This document shows positions 9,038-17,180 of a stretch of 64,000 nt of DNA, piece by piece. The position numbers were made by a program, and so were the translations under genes. Origin of the DNA: Bacillus thermotolerans (GTDB lineage Bacteria; Bacillota; Bacilli; Bacillales; Domibacillaceae); contig NZ_JWJE02000003.1 of NCBI RefSeq assembly GCF_000812025.2, positions 62,001 to 126,000 on the forward strand, in the 5' to 3' direction. The notes under the pieces are model-generated. The model was not told where the DNA came from. It ran no database searches and was given only the letters and a program-made list of their open reading frames with translations. The first letter of the stretch is position 1. The number at the start of each line of letters is the position of its first letter.

Positions 9038-10681
9038 TTAGCTAGGTGTCGTTTGTTCAGCAACTGTTAAGGAAAAGCCTTCGTAGCCTTTTTCGGCTAC
9101 CTCATCACAAATTTGACGGTAAGGAGCATAGCCTCCTACGTATATTTGGAAACCGCGTGCCTTTCCTGGAATATTGGCTCCTGTGTACCAGGAATCTGTT
9201 TTCACATAAAGAGTCGCATCAGCGAGCTCTCTGCAGTGGCGGCTCCACTCATCCTCCGCTTTCCCCTCTGGTTCAATAACAGCTACGTTATTTTCACGTA
9301 AATGCTCCAGGCAGTCGGACACCCACTCTACATGCTGTTCAATAGCAGCAGGCATGTTCCCTAAAACAGAAGGACTTTCCGGCCCTGTCAGCATGAACAT
9401 ATTCGGGAATCCAGCTGTTGTTAATCCTAAATATGTTCTCGTCTGGGCTCCATTTTCCCACTTCTCTTTTAAAGACACACCGTCTCTTCCTTTGATGTCA
9501 ATCTTAAACAAGGAACCTGTCATTCCATCAAAGCCTGTAGCGAACACAATCACATCCAATTCATATTCACCGTCCGCTGTACGGATACCGTTTTCAGTAA
9601 TTTCCTGAATCGGCGCTTTTTTGACATCCACTAGGCTGACATTATCACGGTTATACGTCTCGAAATAATCGGTATCGATAATCGCACGCTTTGTTCCATA
9701 ATAATGATCAGGCGTCAGCTTAGCAGCTGTCTCAGGATCCTTGACGATTTCCTGGATTTTTGAGCGGACAAAGTCAGCTACTAATTTGTTCCCTTCTTCA
9801 TTTGTGATAAGGTCATTGTAAGCAAATAAAATGTGCCAGCCGCCTTTATCCCATGCCTCCTGCAAGACCTTCTGACGTTCCTCAGGCGTATCATCAAGGA
9901 TAGAACGGTCTCTGTATTGTGCTCCTACGCCGATAGGAGTCTCTCTCATTTGCCGTCTGATCTCCTGATAGTTTTCTTTTGTTTGCCGGATGAACTCTGG
10001 ATCATAAGGGCGGTTTTTCGCCGGCACGCTGAATTGCGGAGTCCGCTGAAAAACCGTCAAGTGGGCAGCCTCTTTAGCAATTACAGGAATCGATTGAATG
10101 CCGCTCGAACCAGTGCCGATGACGCCGACTCGCTTGCCGGTGAAATCTACCTTCTCATGCGGCCAGTGTCCGGTATGATACCAATCGCCTTTAAACTGAT
10201 CGACCCCTTTGATATTTGGCAAGTTAGCAGTGGAAATGCAGCCCACGCCTGTAATAAAGTACTTGGCCGATACCAGCTCACCGCTATCTAGCTGTACCTG
10301 CCATCTATTCTGCTCTTCATCATAAGCAGCAGAATTTACACGGGTGTTAAACTGAATGTCCTTTCGCAAATCAAACTTATCAGCCACAAAATTGAGGTAG
10401 CGCAGGATTTCCGGCTGCTCAGGGTAACGGGAGGACCACGTCCATTCCTTATAAAGCTCTTCAGAGAAGGAGTAATTATAATAAATGCTCTCCGAATCAC
10501 AACGTGCTCCTGGATAACGGTTCCAATACCATACGCCGCCGACACCGCCAGCTGCTTCCACTACTTTTGTTGAAAAGCCTGCCTCGCGCAGACGATACAG
10601 CATATAAAGTCCTGAAAACCCTGCTCCGATTACCACCGCATCTACCTCAGTGATTGGGTTGTTCTGTTGCTTAAGTGTCAT
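9038..10681 (-). CDS. Baeyer-Villiger flavin monooxygenase
   Basis: A 547-residue class B flavoprotein monooxygenase expected to insert oxygen next to a ketone, using NADPH and O2, giving an ester or lactone. The FAD Rossmann motif GAGFSG is at residues 19-24, the Baeyer-Villiger fingerprint FxGxxxHxxxWP is intact (F163, G165, H169, W173, P174), and the NADPH Rossmann motif GTGSSG is at 189-194. The ATG follows AAAGGGAG. The gene lies 37 bp after an esterase gene in the same direction, so an ester product would be hydrolysed by its neighbour. Substrate (cyclic, aryl or linear ketone) cannot be decided. Confidence 0.92.
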   Translation of the reverse strand: MTLKQQNNPITEVDAVVIGAGFSGLYMLYRLREAGFSTKVVEAAGGVGGVWYWNRYPGARCDSESIYYNYSFSEELYKEWTWSSRYPEQPEILRYLNFVADKFDLRKDIQFNTRVNSAAYDEEQNRWQVQLDSGELVSAKYFITGVGCISTANLPNIKGVDQFKGDWYHTGHWPHEKVDFTGKRVGVIGTGSSGIQSIPVIAKEAAHLTVFQRTPQFSVPAKNRPYDPEFIRQTKENYQEIRRQMRETPIGVGAQYRDRSILDDTPEERQKVLQEAWDKGGWHILFAYNDLITNEEGNKLVADFVRSKIQEIVKDPETAAKLTPDHYYGTKRAIIDTDYFETYNRDNVSLVDVKKAPIQEITENGIRTADGEYELDVIVFATGFDGMTGSLFKIDIKGRDGVSLKEKWENGAQTRTYLGLTTAGFPNMFMLTGPESPSVLGNMPAAIEQHVEWVSDCLEHLRENNVAVIEPEGKAEDEWSRHCRELADATLYVKTDSWYTGANIPGKARGFQIYVGGYAPYRQICDEVAEKGYEGFSLTVAEQTTPS

Positions 10682-10718
10682 TTAGTCAACTCCCTTTGTA
10701 TTATTCTCTCTTTTTGGC

Positions 10719-11666
10719 TTAAGGATTTTTTACTTTGCTGTTTACTTTATCAAGGAACTTGGCAAAGCTTGAGATCGTGCCCTTAATTCGTTCAGGGAAG
10801 ACAGCCATATTCGTAAAGTATCCATGAATCAAGCCTTTCTCGCATACCTCTTCCACTTCTACACCCGCTTCTCTTAAGCGTTTAGCATAAGCCATTCCTT
10901 CATCGCGAAGCACGTCATTCTCCGCCGTGATCACGAAGGCAGGAGGCAAATTGCTTAAGTCAGCAGCTAATAAAGGAGCAGCAAGCACATTCTTCTTATC
11001 TTCTTCATTATTAATATAGTAATCTCCAAACCAGATCATCAGGTCTTTATCTAAACCGTAGCCCTCCTTAAACTCCTCATACGATTTCGTGTTGAAATCG
11101 AGACTTGTTACTGGATAAATCAGCACTTGAGCCGAAATTTCAGGACCGTTCTGCTCTCTCGCTAATAACGACATAACAGCTGATAAGTTTCCGCCGGCAC
11201 TGTCGCCGCCGACTACGATATTGGAAGCGTTTCCATTAATGGAGTCGGCATTCTCGCTTACCCATTGCAATGCCGCGTACGAATCCTTCACTGGTGTAGG
11301 AAACTTGTATTCAGGCGCCAATCGGTAATCCACTGAAACGACCACGCTATTTGTCTGGTTGGCGATCTCTCTGCAGCTCGCGTCGACTGTTTCTAAGTCA
11401 CCAATTACCCAGCCGCCGCCATGATAGTAAACGAATATAGGAAAAGGACCTTGTCCTTCCGGAGTGTATACTCGAATACCGATCTCTTCATTCTCTCCAA
11501 CAGGAATCTGCCGGTCTTCCACTTTAGCGAGCGGTGCCAGCTCTATCTCTACCGGAGGCATCTGTGCGAAAAGATCTCTGACTGCCTGCGGTTCCATGGA
11601 TTGAAGCAAGGGTCCTTGGTAAAATGCCTCCAAATACGCTTTTGCTTGCGGATCTAAATTAGCCAA
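10719..11666 (-). CDS. Alpha/beta hydrolase (HSL-type esterase)
   Basis: A 315-residue hormone-sensitive-lipase-type esterase. The oxyanion motif HGGG is at residues 82-85, the nucleophile elbow GDSAG has Ser156, the acid is Asp251, and the histidine is His281 (LIHGY). The start is TTG at 11666 with GGAAG upstream. It is the first gene of a two-gene operon with a Baeyer-Villiger monooxygenase and probably cleaves the ester or lactone that enzyme makes. A divergent LuxR-type regulator shares its upstream region. Confidence 0.9.
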   Translation of the reverse strand: MANLDPQAKAYLEAFYQGPLLQSMEPQAVRDLFAQMPPVEIELAPLAKVEDRQIPVGENEEIGIRVYTPEGQGPFPIFVYYHGGGWVIGDLETVDASCREIANQTNSVVVSVDYRLAPEYKFPTPVKDSYAALQWVSENADSINGNASNIVVGGDSAGGNLSAVMSLLAREQNGPEISAQVLIYPVTSLDFNTKSYEEFKEGYGLDKDLMIWFGDYYINNEEDKKNVLAAPLLAADLSNLPPAFVITAENDVLRDEGMAYAKRLREAGVEVEEVCEKGLIHGYFTNMAVFPERIKGTISSFAKFLDKVNSKVKNP

Positions 11667-11692
11667 CGAAACATCTTCCTTTCTTCAGTGGA

Positions 11693-11702
11693 TAGTGTAC
11701 AC
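11693..11702. promoter_or_regulatory. AGTGTACACT palindrome before the esterase gene
   Basis: A perfect 10-bp palindrome, 26 bp upstream of the esterase start codon and within the region shared with the divergent LuxR-type regulator. It could be that regulator's site. Role inferred only from position and symmetry. Confidence 0.3.
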
Positions 11703-11759
11703 TTCAAGAACAGCAAATTCTTAAAATGCTTATTTAAAATATAAAATATTTAGTATAAT

Positions 11760-11788
11760 TTGAATATTCCTAATTTTGGTGATATTAT
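11760..11788 (+). promoter_or_regulatory. SigA promoter of the LuxR-type regulator
   Basis: TTGAAT and TATTAT separated by 17 bp. The predicted start point near 11795 gives a leader of about 17 nt before the GTG start, which has AAAGGAG at good spacing. Confidence 0.65.
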
Positions 11789-11811
11789 ATCCCCTAAAAG
11801 GAGATGATATT

Positions 11812-12507
11812 GTGCCCTCTGCACACACTATCCGTGAGCATGTCCAAAAACTAACTGCTGCCCCAAGCCACGAAGACTTGTTATGCCAATCGCTTGAGGT
11901 ATATATAAACCTCTTCCCTGTACTGGATGCGTACTTGCTGCGGTATTCTCCGATCGGCTATCTCGGCGAAGGGGTGATCTCTCTAAACCCAGCAGGCTTC
12001 GTACATATTCGAGAGCTGAGAGACGATATCCGTTCACTGCCGATTATTTATTCTGCTATCCGTGAGAAGAAAGCAAAGTACTGCGCAGGTGTGGAGTACT
12101 TGAAGCAAATCACCAGCAAGTATATACTTGCCCCTTCTGTCAATGCAATGGCTGTCGTTCCTATTGTTTTCGGTTCTTCAGTCATCGGCTATATTTGCAG
12201 CACCCAGTTTCCAGCAGACCCTGCTATCGATGAAGAGATGCTGCTTTCCCTTACCTTATTTGGCGAGCTGCTCGGAAAGCTGATTCACGACTCTAACAGC
12301 ACAGCAGAGGCCCCCCTATTAAGTAAAAGAGAGCTCGAGGTGATGAAGAGAATCGCTTGGGGGGAAAGTACGAAAGAGATGGCCGCTTCGATGGAAATCA
12401 GCGAGCTTACTGTCAAGCAATATGTAAAGTCAGCTATAAAAAAGCTTGATGCCCAAAATCGGCCGCATGCTGTGGCCGAGCTGTTCCGTAAAGGAACGAT
12501 CTCTTAA
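11812..12507 (+). CDS. LuxR-family transcriptional regulator with GAF-like sensor
   Basis: A 231-residue regulator. The N-terminal ~165 residues look like a GAF-type sensory domain without response-regulator residues. The C-terminal LuxR-type helix-turn-helix (LSKRELEVMKRIAWGESTKE... near residues 173-228) is clear. The GTG at 11812 is preceded by AAAGGAG at 8 bases; an upstream ATG at 11776 lies before the ribosome binding site. It is divergent from the esterase-monooxygenase operon and is the likely regulator, perhaps responding to the ketone substrate. Confidence 0.82.
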   Translation: MPSAHTIREHVQKLTAAPSHEDLLCQSLEVYINLFPVLDAYLLRYSPIGYLGEGVISLNPAGFVHIRELRDDIRSLPIIYSAIREKKAKYCAGVEYLKQITSKYILAPSVNAMAVVPIVFGSSVIGYICSTQFPADPAIDEEMLLSLTLFGELLGKLIHDSNSTAEAPLLSKRELEVMKRIAWGESTKEMAASMEISELTVKQYVKSAIKKLDAQNRPHAVAELFRKGTIS

Positions 12508-12532
12508 TGAAAAGATACCTAAACAGGAAAAA

Positions 12533-12556
12533 CCTGATTTGCAGATGCAAATCAGG
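12533..12556. terminator. Bidirectional terminator hairpin between convergent genes
   Basis: Perfect 11-bp stem CCTGATTTGCA/TGCAAATCAGG with a 2-nt centre, flanked by A-rich sequence on the left and CTTCTTT on the right. It overlaps the stop codon of the transporter gene, so it serves both convergent genes. Confidence 0.7.
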
Positions 12557-13913
12557 CTTCTTTAACTGGTTCTAGACCTTCCGCTTCCAGACTTTCGAAT
12601 ATCGGAGCAGGCGCTGCCTGCTGCTTTGTCACTTCTACAGACTTAATATGGTAACCGTCCAATTCAACTACTTTGAAGATACAATCCCCATATTCTACTG
12701 CGGCTCCTTCCTGGACTTCCAGCTTCTCTGTCAAAATCCAGCCGCCGATCGTGTCAACATCCTCTTCATCGATATCTAAACCGAATAAATCGTTGACTTC
12801 GCTAAGCAATACTTTGCCGTCCAGCACCATCTGCTGATCGTTAATACGCTTAATCATCGGCACTTCGTCCTGGTCAAATTCATCACGGATTTCCCCGACG
12901 ATTTCTTCAAGAATATCTTCCGTTGTCACAAGTCCGGCAGTACCTCCGTATTCATCAATTAAGATGGCCATTTGCGTACGCTCCTTCTGCATTTTCACCA
13001 GCAGGTCGTCAATGGCAACAGACTCAATAACTTGAATAACGGGACGGACGTAGTGATCAATCGTTAAATTCTTCTTCGTCTCATCCATGATATAGTCTGT
13101 CAATACTTCCTTCATATTTACAAGACCAATAATACGGTCCTTGTCGCCATCCGCAATAGGATAACGCGTATAATTCTCTTCTCTAACGATTTCGAGACAT
13201 TCCTCTACCGTCTGAGATTTGTCAAACGCCACAATTTCCGTACGTGGCACCATGATCTCCTTAGCTAGACGGTCATCAAATTCAAAGATATTGTTCACAT
13301 ATTTATATTCTGACTGATTGATTTCTCCACTCTTTAAGCTTTCAGACAAGATCATTCGCAATTCTTCTTCAGTATGACCTACTTCACTTTCAGAAACTTG
13401 TTTAAACCCAAGTAAGCGAATAAGCAGTCTCGCTGATCCATTTAAGACTTTAATAAATGGATACATTAAGCGGTGAAAGATAATCAATGGTTTAGCAAAC
13501 AACAAGGTGACCTGCTCTGCTTTTTGAATAGCAATTGTCTTCGGTGCCAATTCACCTACGACAACGTGCAAAAATGTAACAGCAAAGAAGGCAACTAAGA
13601 AGGATACAACACTAACAATCGGTCCAGTCATCCCAAGCTCCACAAATAACGGATGAAGCAGACGTTCTACCGTCGGCTCACCAAGCCAACCAAGCGCAAG
13701 AGCTGTAATCGTAATACCTAACTGACACGCGGACAAATACTCATCAAGATTTGTCACTACTTGCTTAGCTGCTTTTGTATTAGGGCGTCCCTCTGCTGCC
13801 AGCTGGTCAATCCTTGTAACGCGCACTTTCACGATTGCAAACTCAGCCGCTACGAAAAACGCTGTTAATGCAATCAGAATAGCAACCATGATTAAATTAA
13901 ATATGTCGTCCAA
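12552..13913 (-). CDS. CNNM/CorC-family transporter (MpfA-like)
   Basis: A 453-residue membrane protein with an N-terminal DUF21/CNNM domain of about four membrane segments (residues 1-190), a CBS pair (about 205-330, with MVPRTEI) and a C-terminal CorC/HlyC domain (about 350-435). The family includes B. subtilis MpfA (YhdP), linked to Mg2+ efflux. The start is TTG at 13913; its AAGGA site lies in the 3' arm of a hairpin, and there is a ~230-nt leader with small reading frames. An in-frame TAG 33 bp upstream rules out a longer form. Confidence 0.88.
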   Translation of the reverse strand: MDDIFNLIMVAILIALTAFFVAAEFAIVKVRVTRIDQLAAEGRPNTKAAKQVVTNLDEYLSACQLGITITALALGWLGEPTVERLLHPLFVELGMTGPIVSVVSFLVAFFAVTFLHVVVGELAPKTIAIQKAEQVTLLFAKPLIIFHRLMYPFIKVLNGSARLLIRLLGFKQVSESEVGHTEEELRMILSESLKSGEINQSEYKYVNNIFEFDDRLAKEIMVPRTEIVAFDKSQTVEECLEIVREENYTRYPIADGDKDRIIGLVNMKEVLTDYIMDETKKNLTIDHYVRPVIQVIESVAIDDLLVKMQKERTQMAILIDEYGGTAGLVTTEDILEEIVGEIRDEFDQDEVPMIKRINDQQMVLDGKVLLSEVNDLFGLDIDEEDVDTIGGWILTEKLEVQEGAAVEYGDCIFKVVELDGYHIKSVEVTKQQAAPAPIFESLEAEGLEPVKEA

Positions 13914-13965
13914 ATAAGATCCTTGTAGTGACCATTTGTACTACAAGGAATTACACCTCCGTTAA

Positions 13966-14091
13966 TTAAGAATAGTTACTACTATTCAACCGACCTTTTT
14001 TCGCGCGCTGAGGCTTGATCCGGCCTGTTTGCGTACAAAAATCAGCTCGATTGTAGTCGTCCATAAGCCGAGTAACACTGCCTGCAAACAT
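13966..14091 (-). CDS. 41-codon leader reading frame (alternative)
   Basis: Starts with ATG (MFAGSVTRLMDDYN...) and ends 5 bp before the GGAGGTG site of the CNNM/CorC leader. The peptide is hydrophilic and basic and I do not recognise it. There is no good ribosome binding site. It overlaps the 33-codon hydrophobic frame in another phase; at most one is likely to be functional. Confidence 0.2.
   Translation of the reverse strand: MFAGSVTRLMDDYNRADFCTQTGRIKPQRAKKGRLNSSNYS
13986..14087 (-). CDS. 33-codon hydrophobic leader peptide candidate
   Basis: Starts with TTG and reads LQAVLLGLWTTTIELIF followed by a basic tail (VRKQAGSSLSARKKVG). One hydrophobic helix plus a positive tail is typical of a small membrane peptide, and the composition is far more protein-like than the overlapping ATG frame. 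The ribosome binding site is weak (AAGAGA). Its place in the leader of a metal-transporter gene suggests a regulatory or sensor peptide. This is inference. Confidence 0.35.
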   Translation of the reverse strand: MQAVLLGLWTTTIELIFVRKQAGSSLSARKKVG

Positions 14092-14150
14092 TACTATGTC
14101 TCTTTCTATTGCCTTCCCAACATCCTCACCTCACTTCTATATATACTTCT

Positions 14151-14179
14151 ACTTTACGTGATTGCGTTTTTTCCGTCAA
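14151..14179 (-). promoter_or_regulatory. SigA promoter of the CNNM/CorC gene
   Basis: On the minus strand TTGACG and TAAAGT are separated by 17 bp. The start point would be near 14145, which leaves a ~230-nt untranslated leader. Confidence 0.7.
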
Positions 14180-14292
14180 TCCTTAGATCATGAAATTAGA
14201 ACCATATAATGGAAGAAAACGAGCAAAACGGCGAAAATCGGCCTTTTTTAGAGGTGATAAAGCCGCACTTTTTTTAGTTTTTCACGGGGTGA

Positions 14293-14712
14293 CTATTTCC
14301 CTTCTGCGGCAAACCGTTTGATTCTTTCTCCAATTTCATTGCGGACACGCTGAAATACTGCCCACTTTTCTTCCTCTGTTCCCTGTGCCTTCGCCGGGTC
14401 ATCAAATCCCCAATGCTCCCGCTTCACCTGCGGTGGTGTCACTGGGCACTTATCCGCCGCATCACCACAAAGGGTGACAACTAGATCTGCATGATTTAAG
14501 ATATGCGGATCAATCACATCTGATGTCTGTCTTGAAATATCAATACCCACTTCATTCATTGCTTTAACCGCTTTCGGGTTCAACCCATGCGCTTCAATGC
14601 CTGCGCTGCGCACTTCCCAATCGTCGCCTAAATGCTTCTTTGCCCAGCCCTCCGCCATCTGGCTGCGGCAAGAGTTGCCTGTACATAAGAAATAGATCGT
14701 TTTTTTCGCCAT
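14293..14712 (-). CDS. arsC: Arsenate reductase, thioredoxin-dependent (ArsC)
   Basis: A 139-residue low-molecular-weight phosphatase-type arsenate reductase. The P-loop CTGNSCRSQ is at residues 9-17 and the two redox cysteines occur in [10 protein letters not shown] near residues 80-87, the arrangement of the thioredoxin-coupled B. subtilis/S. aureus type. The ATG at 14712 is chosen because GGAG lies 9-10 bases upstream; an ATG three codons earlier directly abuts that site. It is the last gene of arsR-arsB-arsC. Confidence 0.95.
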   Translation of the reverse strand: MAKKTIYFLCTGNSCRSQMAEGWAKKHLGDDWEVRSAGIEAHGLNPKAVKAMNEVGIDISRQTSDVIDPHILNHADLVVTLCGDAADKCPVTPPQVKREHWGFDDPAKAQGTEEEKWAVFQRVRNEIGERIKRFAAEGK

Positions 14713-14745
14713 GTGCTGCATCTCCTTTGCTTCGTTAATGTTTTA

Positions 14746-16044
14746 TTAATGAATGATAAGCAACCATACATACAGCCCAACGAGTGTAATAAACAAGGTT
14801 GGGATGGTTAAGATGATCCCCGTTTTAAAATACGTTCCCCATGAAATCTTCACGCCTTTTTGTGAAAGGACATGCAGCCACAATAAAGTAGCAAGAGAAC
14901 CGATCGGTGTAATTTTCGGGCCTAAATCTGAACCGATAACGTTCGCGTAAATAAGGGCTTCTCTGATTACGCCGCTCGTATTCGTGTCCGCAATAGCCAG
15001 AGCGTCAATCATAACGGTCGGCATGTTGTTCATGACTGAAGAAAGAACCGCTGCGATAAAGCCCATGCCGACTGTTGCGGCAAACAGTCCTTGATCGGCG
15101 ACAACTTGAATCGCACCCGATAGTACATCCGTTAAGCCCGCATTTCGCAAGCCGTACACAACGACGTACATACCGATGGAGAAAAAGACAATATTCCACG
15201 GTGCGCCTTTCAGCACGCTTTTCGTGTTAACCGCAGGGCTTCTTCTCGCCATCATCAAGAAGAAGATCGCCACGATACCGGCGATAATCGAAACCGGAAT
15301 CCCTACAAATTCACTGGCAAAATACCCGACAAGCAGAACCGCGAGCACTGCCCAGGATAAGCGGAACATGCCTATATCCCGCACCGCTTCCACAGGCTTC
15401 TTCAGCTGTGCCGTATCATAATTCTTCGGAATGCTTTTGCGGAAAAAAAGATATAGCACCAGGATGCTGGCCGCTAAAGAGAAGAAGTTTGGCACGATCA
15501 TGCGCGTTGCATATTCAACAAACCCGATACCGAAAAAGTCGGCTGATACGATATTCACAAGGTTGCTGACGACAAGCGGCAAGGACGTTGTATCCGCGAT
15601 AAAACCGCTGGCCATAATAAACGGAAAAACCATCGCTTCCTTGAGATTCAATGCCCGCACCATCGCTAAAACAATCGGCGTTAAAATTAATGCAGCTCCA
15701 TCATTGGCGAATAAAGCCGCCACGACCGCTCCTAAAATGGTCACGTAAACAAACATTAACACGCCGTTTCCTTTAGCGGCTCTGGCCATATGTAAAGCAG
15801 ACCATTCAAAAAAGCCAATTTCATCAAGAATTAAAGAAATAATAATAATGGCAATAAACGCTAACGTGGCGTTCCAAACAATTTGTGTTACATCGATGAC
15901 GTCTTGAAAGTCAACGACACCGGCTAATAAAGCAAGCACCGCTCCGCCACAGGCAGACCACCCAATATTTAATCCCTTCGGCTGCCAAATAACTAAAATG
16001 AGCGTTGCTAGAAAGATAACTACAGCTAATGCAGTTGCTGTCAC
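14746..16044 (-). CDS. arsB: Arsenite efflux transporter (ArsB)
   Basis: A 432-residue integral membrane protein with about 11-12 hydrophobic segments and the ArsB/NhaD-type signature ([16 protein letters not shown] near residue 112). It exports arsenite produced by ArsC. It sits between arsR and arsC with 14 bp and 33 bp spacers. No ArsA ATPase or ArsD is present, so the pump would be driven by membrane potential. Confidence 0.95.
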   Translation of the reverse strand: MTATALAVVIFLATLILVIWQPKGLNIGWSACGGAVLALLAGVVDFQDVIDVTQIVWNATLAFIAIIIISLILDEIGFFEWSALHMARAAKGNGVLMFVYVTILGAVVAALFANDGAALILTPIVLAMVRALNLKEAMVFPFIMASGFIADTTSLPLVVSNLVNIVSADFFGIGFVEYATRMIVPNFFSLAASILVLYLFFRKSIPKNYDTAQLKKPVEAVRDIGMFRLSWAVLAVLLVGYFASEFVGIPVSIIAGIVAIFFLMMARRSPAVNTKSVLKGAPWNIVFFSIGMYVVVYGLRNAGLTDVLSGAIQVVADQGLFAATVGMGFIAAVLSSVMNNMPTVMIDALAIADTNTSGVIREALIYANVIGSDLGPKITPIGSLATLLWLHVLSQKGVKISWGTYFKTGIILTIPTLFITLVGLYVWLLIIH

Positions 16045-16058
16045 AATAAAACCTCCGT

Positions 16059-16406
16059 TTACTTACAAATAATGCGCAAGCCTTTTGACTGAAGCTCCTC
16101 CAAATGCTTCTCCTGGCCCGGCAAATAATGAAGAAGCTGCTGAACAAGCTCATAATGCTGACTCTCTTCATTGATAGAATAATGAATCCACTGCCCTCTC
16201 CGTGTTTCCTTTACAAGACCTCCATCTCTCAGCTTGCGAACATGCTGGCTGACGGCTGGCTGGCTGATTTCGAAAATCTCTACAAACTCACACACACAGC
16301 ACTCATTCGCCTGCAGCAGCTTCATCATCGTCAATCGAGTCTTATCTCCAAGCAGCTTCAATACGTGAGCCGCTGATTCGATCTCAACAGTTGATTGTTT
16401 ATTCAC
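16059..16406 (-). CDS. arsR: ArsR-family arsenic repressor
   Basis: A 115-residue winged-helix repressor. The metalloid-binding CCVC motif lies in the recognition region (ECCVCEF near residue 37) and the helix-turn-helix [15 protein letters not shown] follows. It would leave the operator when arsenite binds. The GTG at 16406 follows AGGAGGTG by 9-10 bases; upstream ATG codons precede that site. First gene of arsRBC. Confidence 0.93.
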   Translation of the reverse strand: MNKQSTVEIESAAHVLKLLGDKTRLTMMKLLQANECCVCEFVEIFEISQPAVSQHVRKLRDGGLVKETRRGQWIHYSINEESQHYELVQQLLHYLPGQEKHLEELQSKGLRIICK

Positions 16407-16434
16407 CTCATACGCACCTCCTGTCCCGTCCATT

Positions 16435-16463
16435 ATCATATAACAATTTACTTATATAAGCAA
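16435..16463 (-). promoter_or_regulatory. ars operon promoter and operator region
   Basis: On the minus strand TTGCTT and TATGAT are separated by 17 bp. The spacer and -35 contain the palindrome CTTATATAAG, a plausible part of an ArsR operator covering the promoter. Confidence 0.6.
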
Positions 16464-16473
16464 TTCATTATTT

Positions 16474-16510
16474 AAATAAAAAGAGCACTGACTTCGCTCG
16501 TCAGTACTCT
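16474..16510 (-). terminator. Terminator after the acidic lipoprotein gene
   Basis: Stem AGAG-C-ACTGAC pairing with GTCAGT-A-CTCT, followed on the minus strand by TTTTTATTT. Confidence 0.75.
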
Positions 16511-16526
16511 TTGCGTGATTATGACA

Positions 16527-16937
16527 TTATTGATTTTGATCTTCATCATTCTGATTCTCATCAGTCGGAAGCTCATTCTCTAATACTTCATTATCGTCGA
16601 TGATATCTCCGTTTTCTTCGCCTTCACCAGGAGTCATCTCTTCCTCTTCATTCAAGGCGTCGTCTTCTCCAGGAATCATGTCCTCTTCCTCATTATTCAT
16701 ATCGCCTTCGCCATCAGGAAGAACCCCGCCGTCGTCTCCCATTCCGTCCTCACCTTCAGGAAGAACATCCGTGTCCTCATTTGTGTCATCTATATTGCCG
16801 TCATCATCCACATTGCCATTATCCGGCGTTTGCTCCATATTCTCATCCTCTACTTCTGGCTCATCATTATTACAAGCCATCAGTACCGCACTGGACAGGA
16901 AGAGAGCCGGCAAAATACGCAGCCATTTGTTCATCAT
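16527..16937 (-). CDS. Acidic low-complexity lipoprotein
   Basis: A 136-residue protein with a lipoprotein signal peptide (basic N-terminus, hydrophobic core, lipobox LMAC with Cys near residue 22). The mature part is almost wholly Asp, Glu, Gly, Asn and Met, with loosely repeated PGE/PEGE-type segments, so it is probably disordered and strongly negative. AAAGGAGG precedes the ATG at 16937. No domain is recognised. It might bind cations at the cell surface, but that is only a guess from composition. Confidence 0.75.
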   Translation of the reverse strand: MMNKWLRILPALFLSSAVLMACNNDEPEVEDENMEQTPDNGNVDDDGNIDDTNEDTDVLPEGEDGMGDDGGVLPDGEGDMNNEEEDMIPGEDDALNEEEEMTPGEGEENGDIIDDNEVLENELPTDENQNDEDQNQ

Positions 16938-17118
16938 TGACTTTTCCTCCTTTCCCAATATTCTCTTCTTTATCGCCTTATCAGCTTGTACCACTTATTT
17001 ATTTTTTATGCATTGCTTTCGCACTCTGTAAACAATATGTCATGTGAGGCCTTATCATCATCCATCGCGCTCCCATCCTTCTGAAAAGGGATTCGCCGTA
17101 TTGATTATGTACGAAAGA

Positions 17119-17160
17119 AAGCCCGCCAGCAGACAAAAGCTTGTCCTTGCTGACGGGCTT
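17119..17160 (-). terminator. Terminator after minJ
   Basis: Stem AAGCCCG-CAGCA pairing with TGCTG-CGGGCTT, followed on the minus strand by a short T-rich tail. Confidence 0.75.
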
Positions 17161-17180
17161 CTTCGTTTAAAAAAACAGGA

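Larger units (their letters stand above)
13914..14150 (-). promoter_or_regulatory. Structured 5' leader of the CNNM/CorC gene
   Basis: About 230 nt separate the predicted start point (near 14145) from the TTG start. It holds, in order, an AGGTGAGG site with a 5-codon frame (14106-14123), two overlapping small frames (13966-14091 and 13986-14087), a 7-bp hairpin GAATAGT/ACTATTC (13970-13987), a second strong site GGAGGTG followed after 7 nt by TTG-TAG, and a 9-bp hairpin CCTTGTAGT/ACTACAAGG (13921-13948) that contains the AAGG of the main ribosome binding site. This looks like translational control. I could not match it to the M-box or another riboswitch class I know. Confidence 0.55.

Noticed and set aside
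13914-14160. M-box (Mg2+) riboswitch in the CNNM/CorC leader
   Set aside because: The conserved M-box core could not be found; the leader instead has small frames and a hairpin over the ribosome binding site.
16600-17031. Plus-strand open frame of 143 codons opposite the acidic lipoprotein gene
   Set aside because: It is the mirror of GAA/GAT-rich codons (Ser/Pro/Ile-rich), while the minus-strand frame has a signal peptide, lipobox and ribosome binding site.
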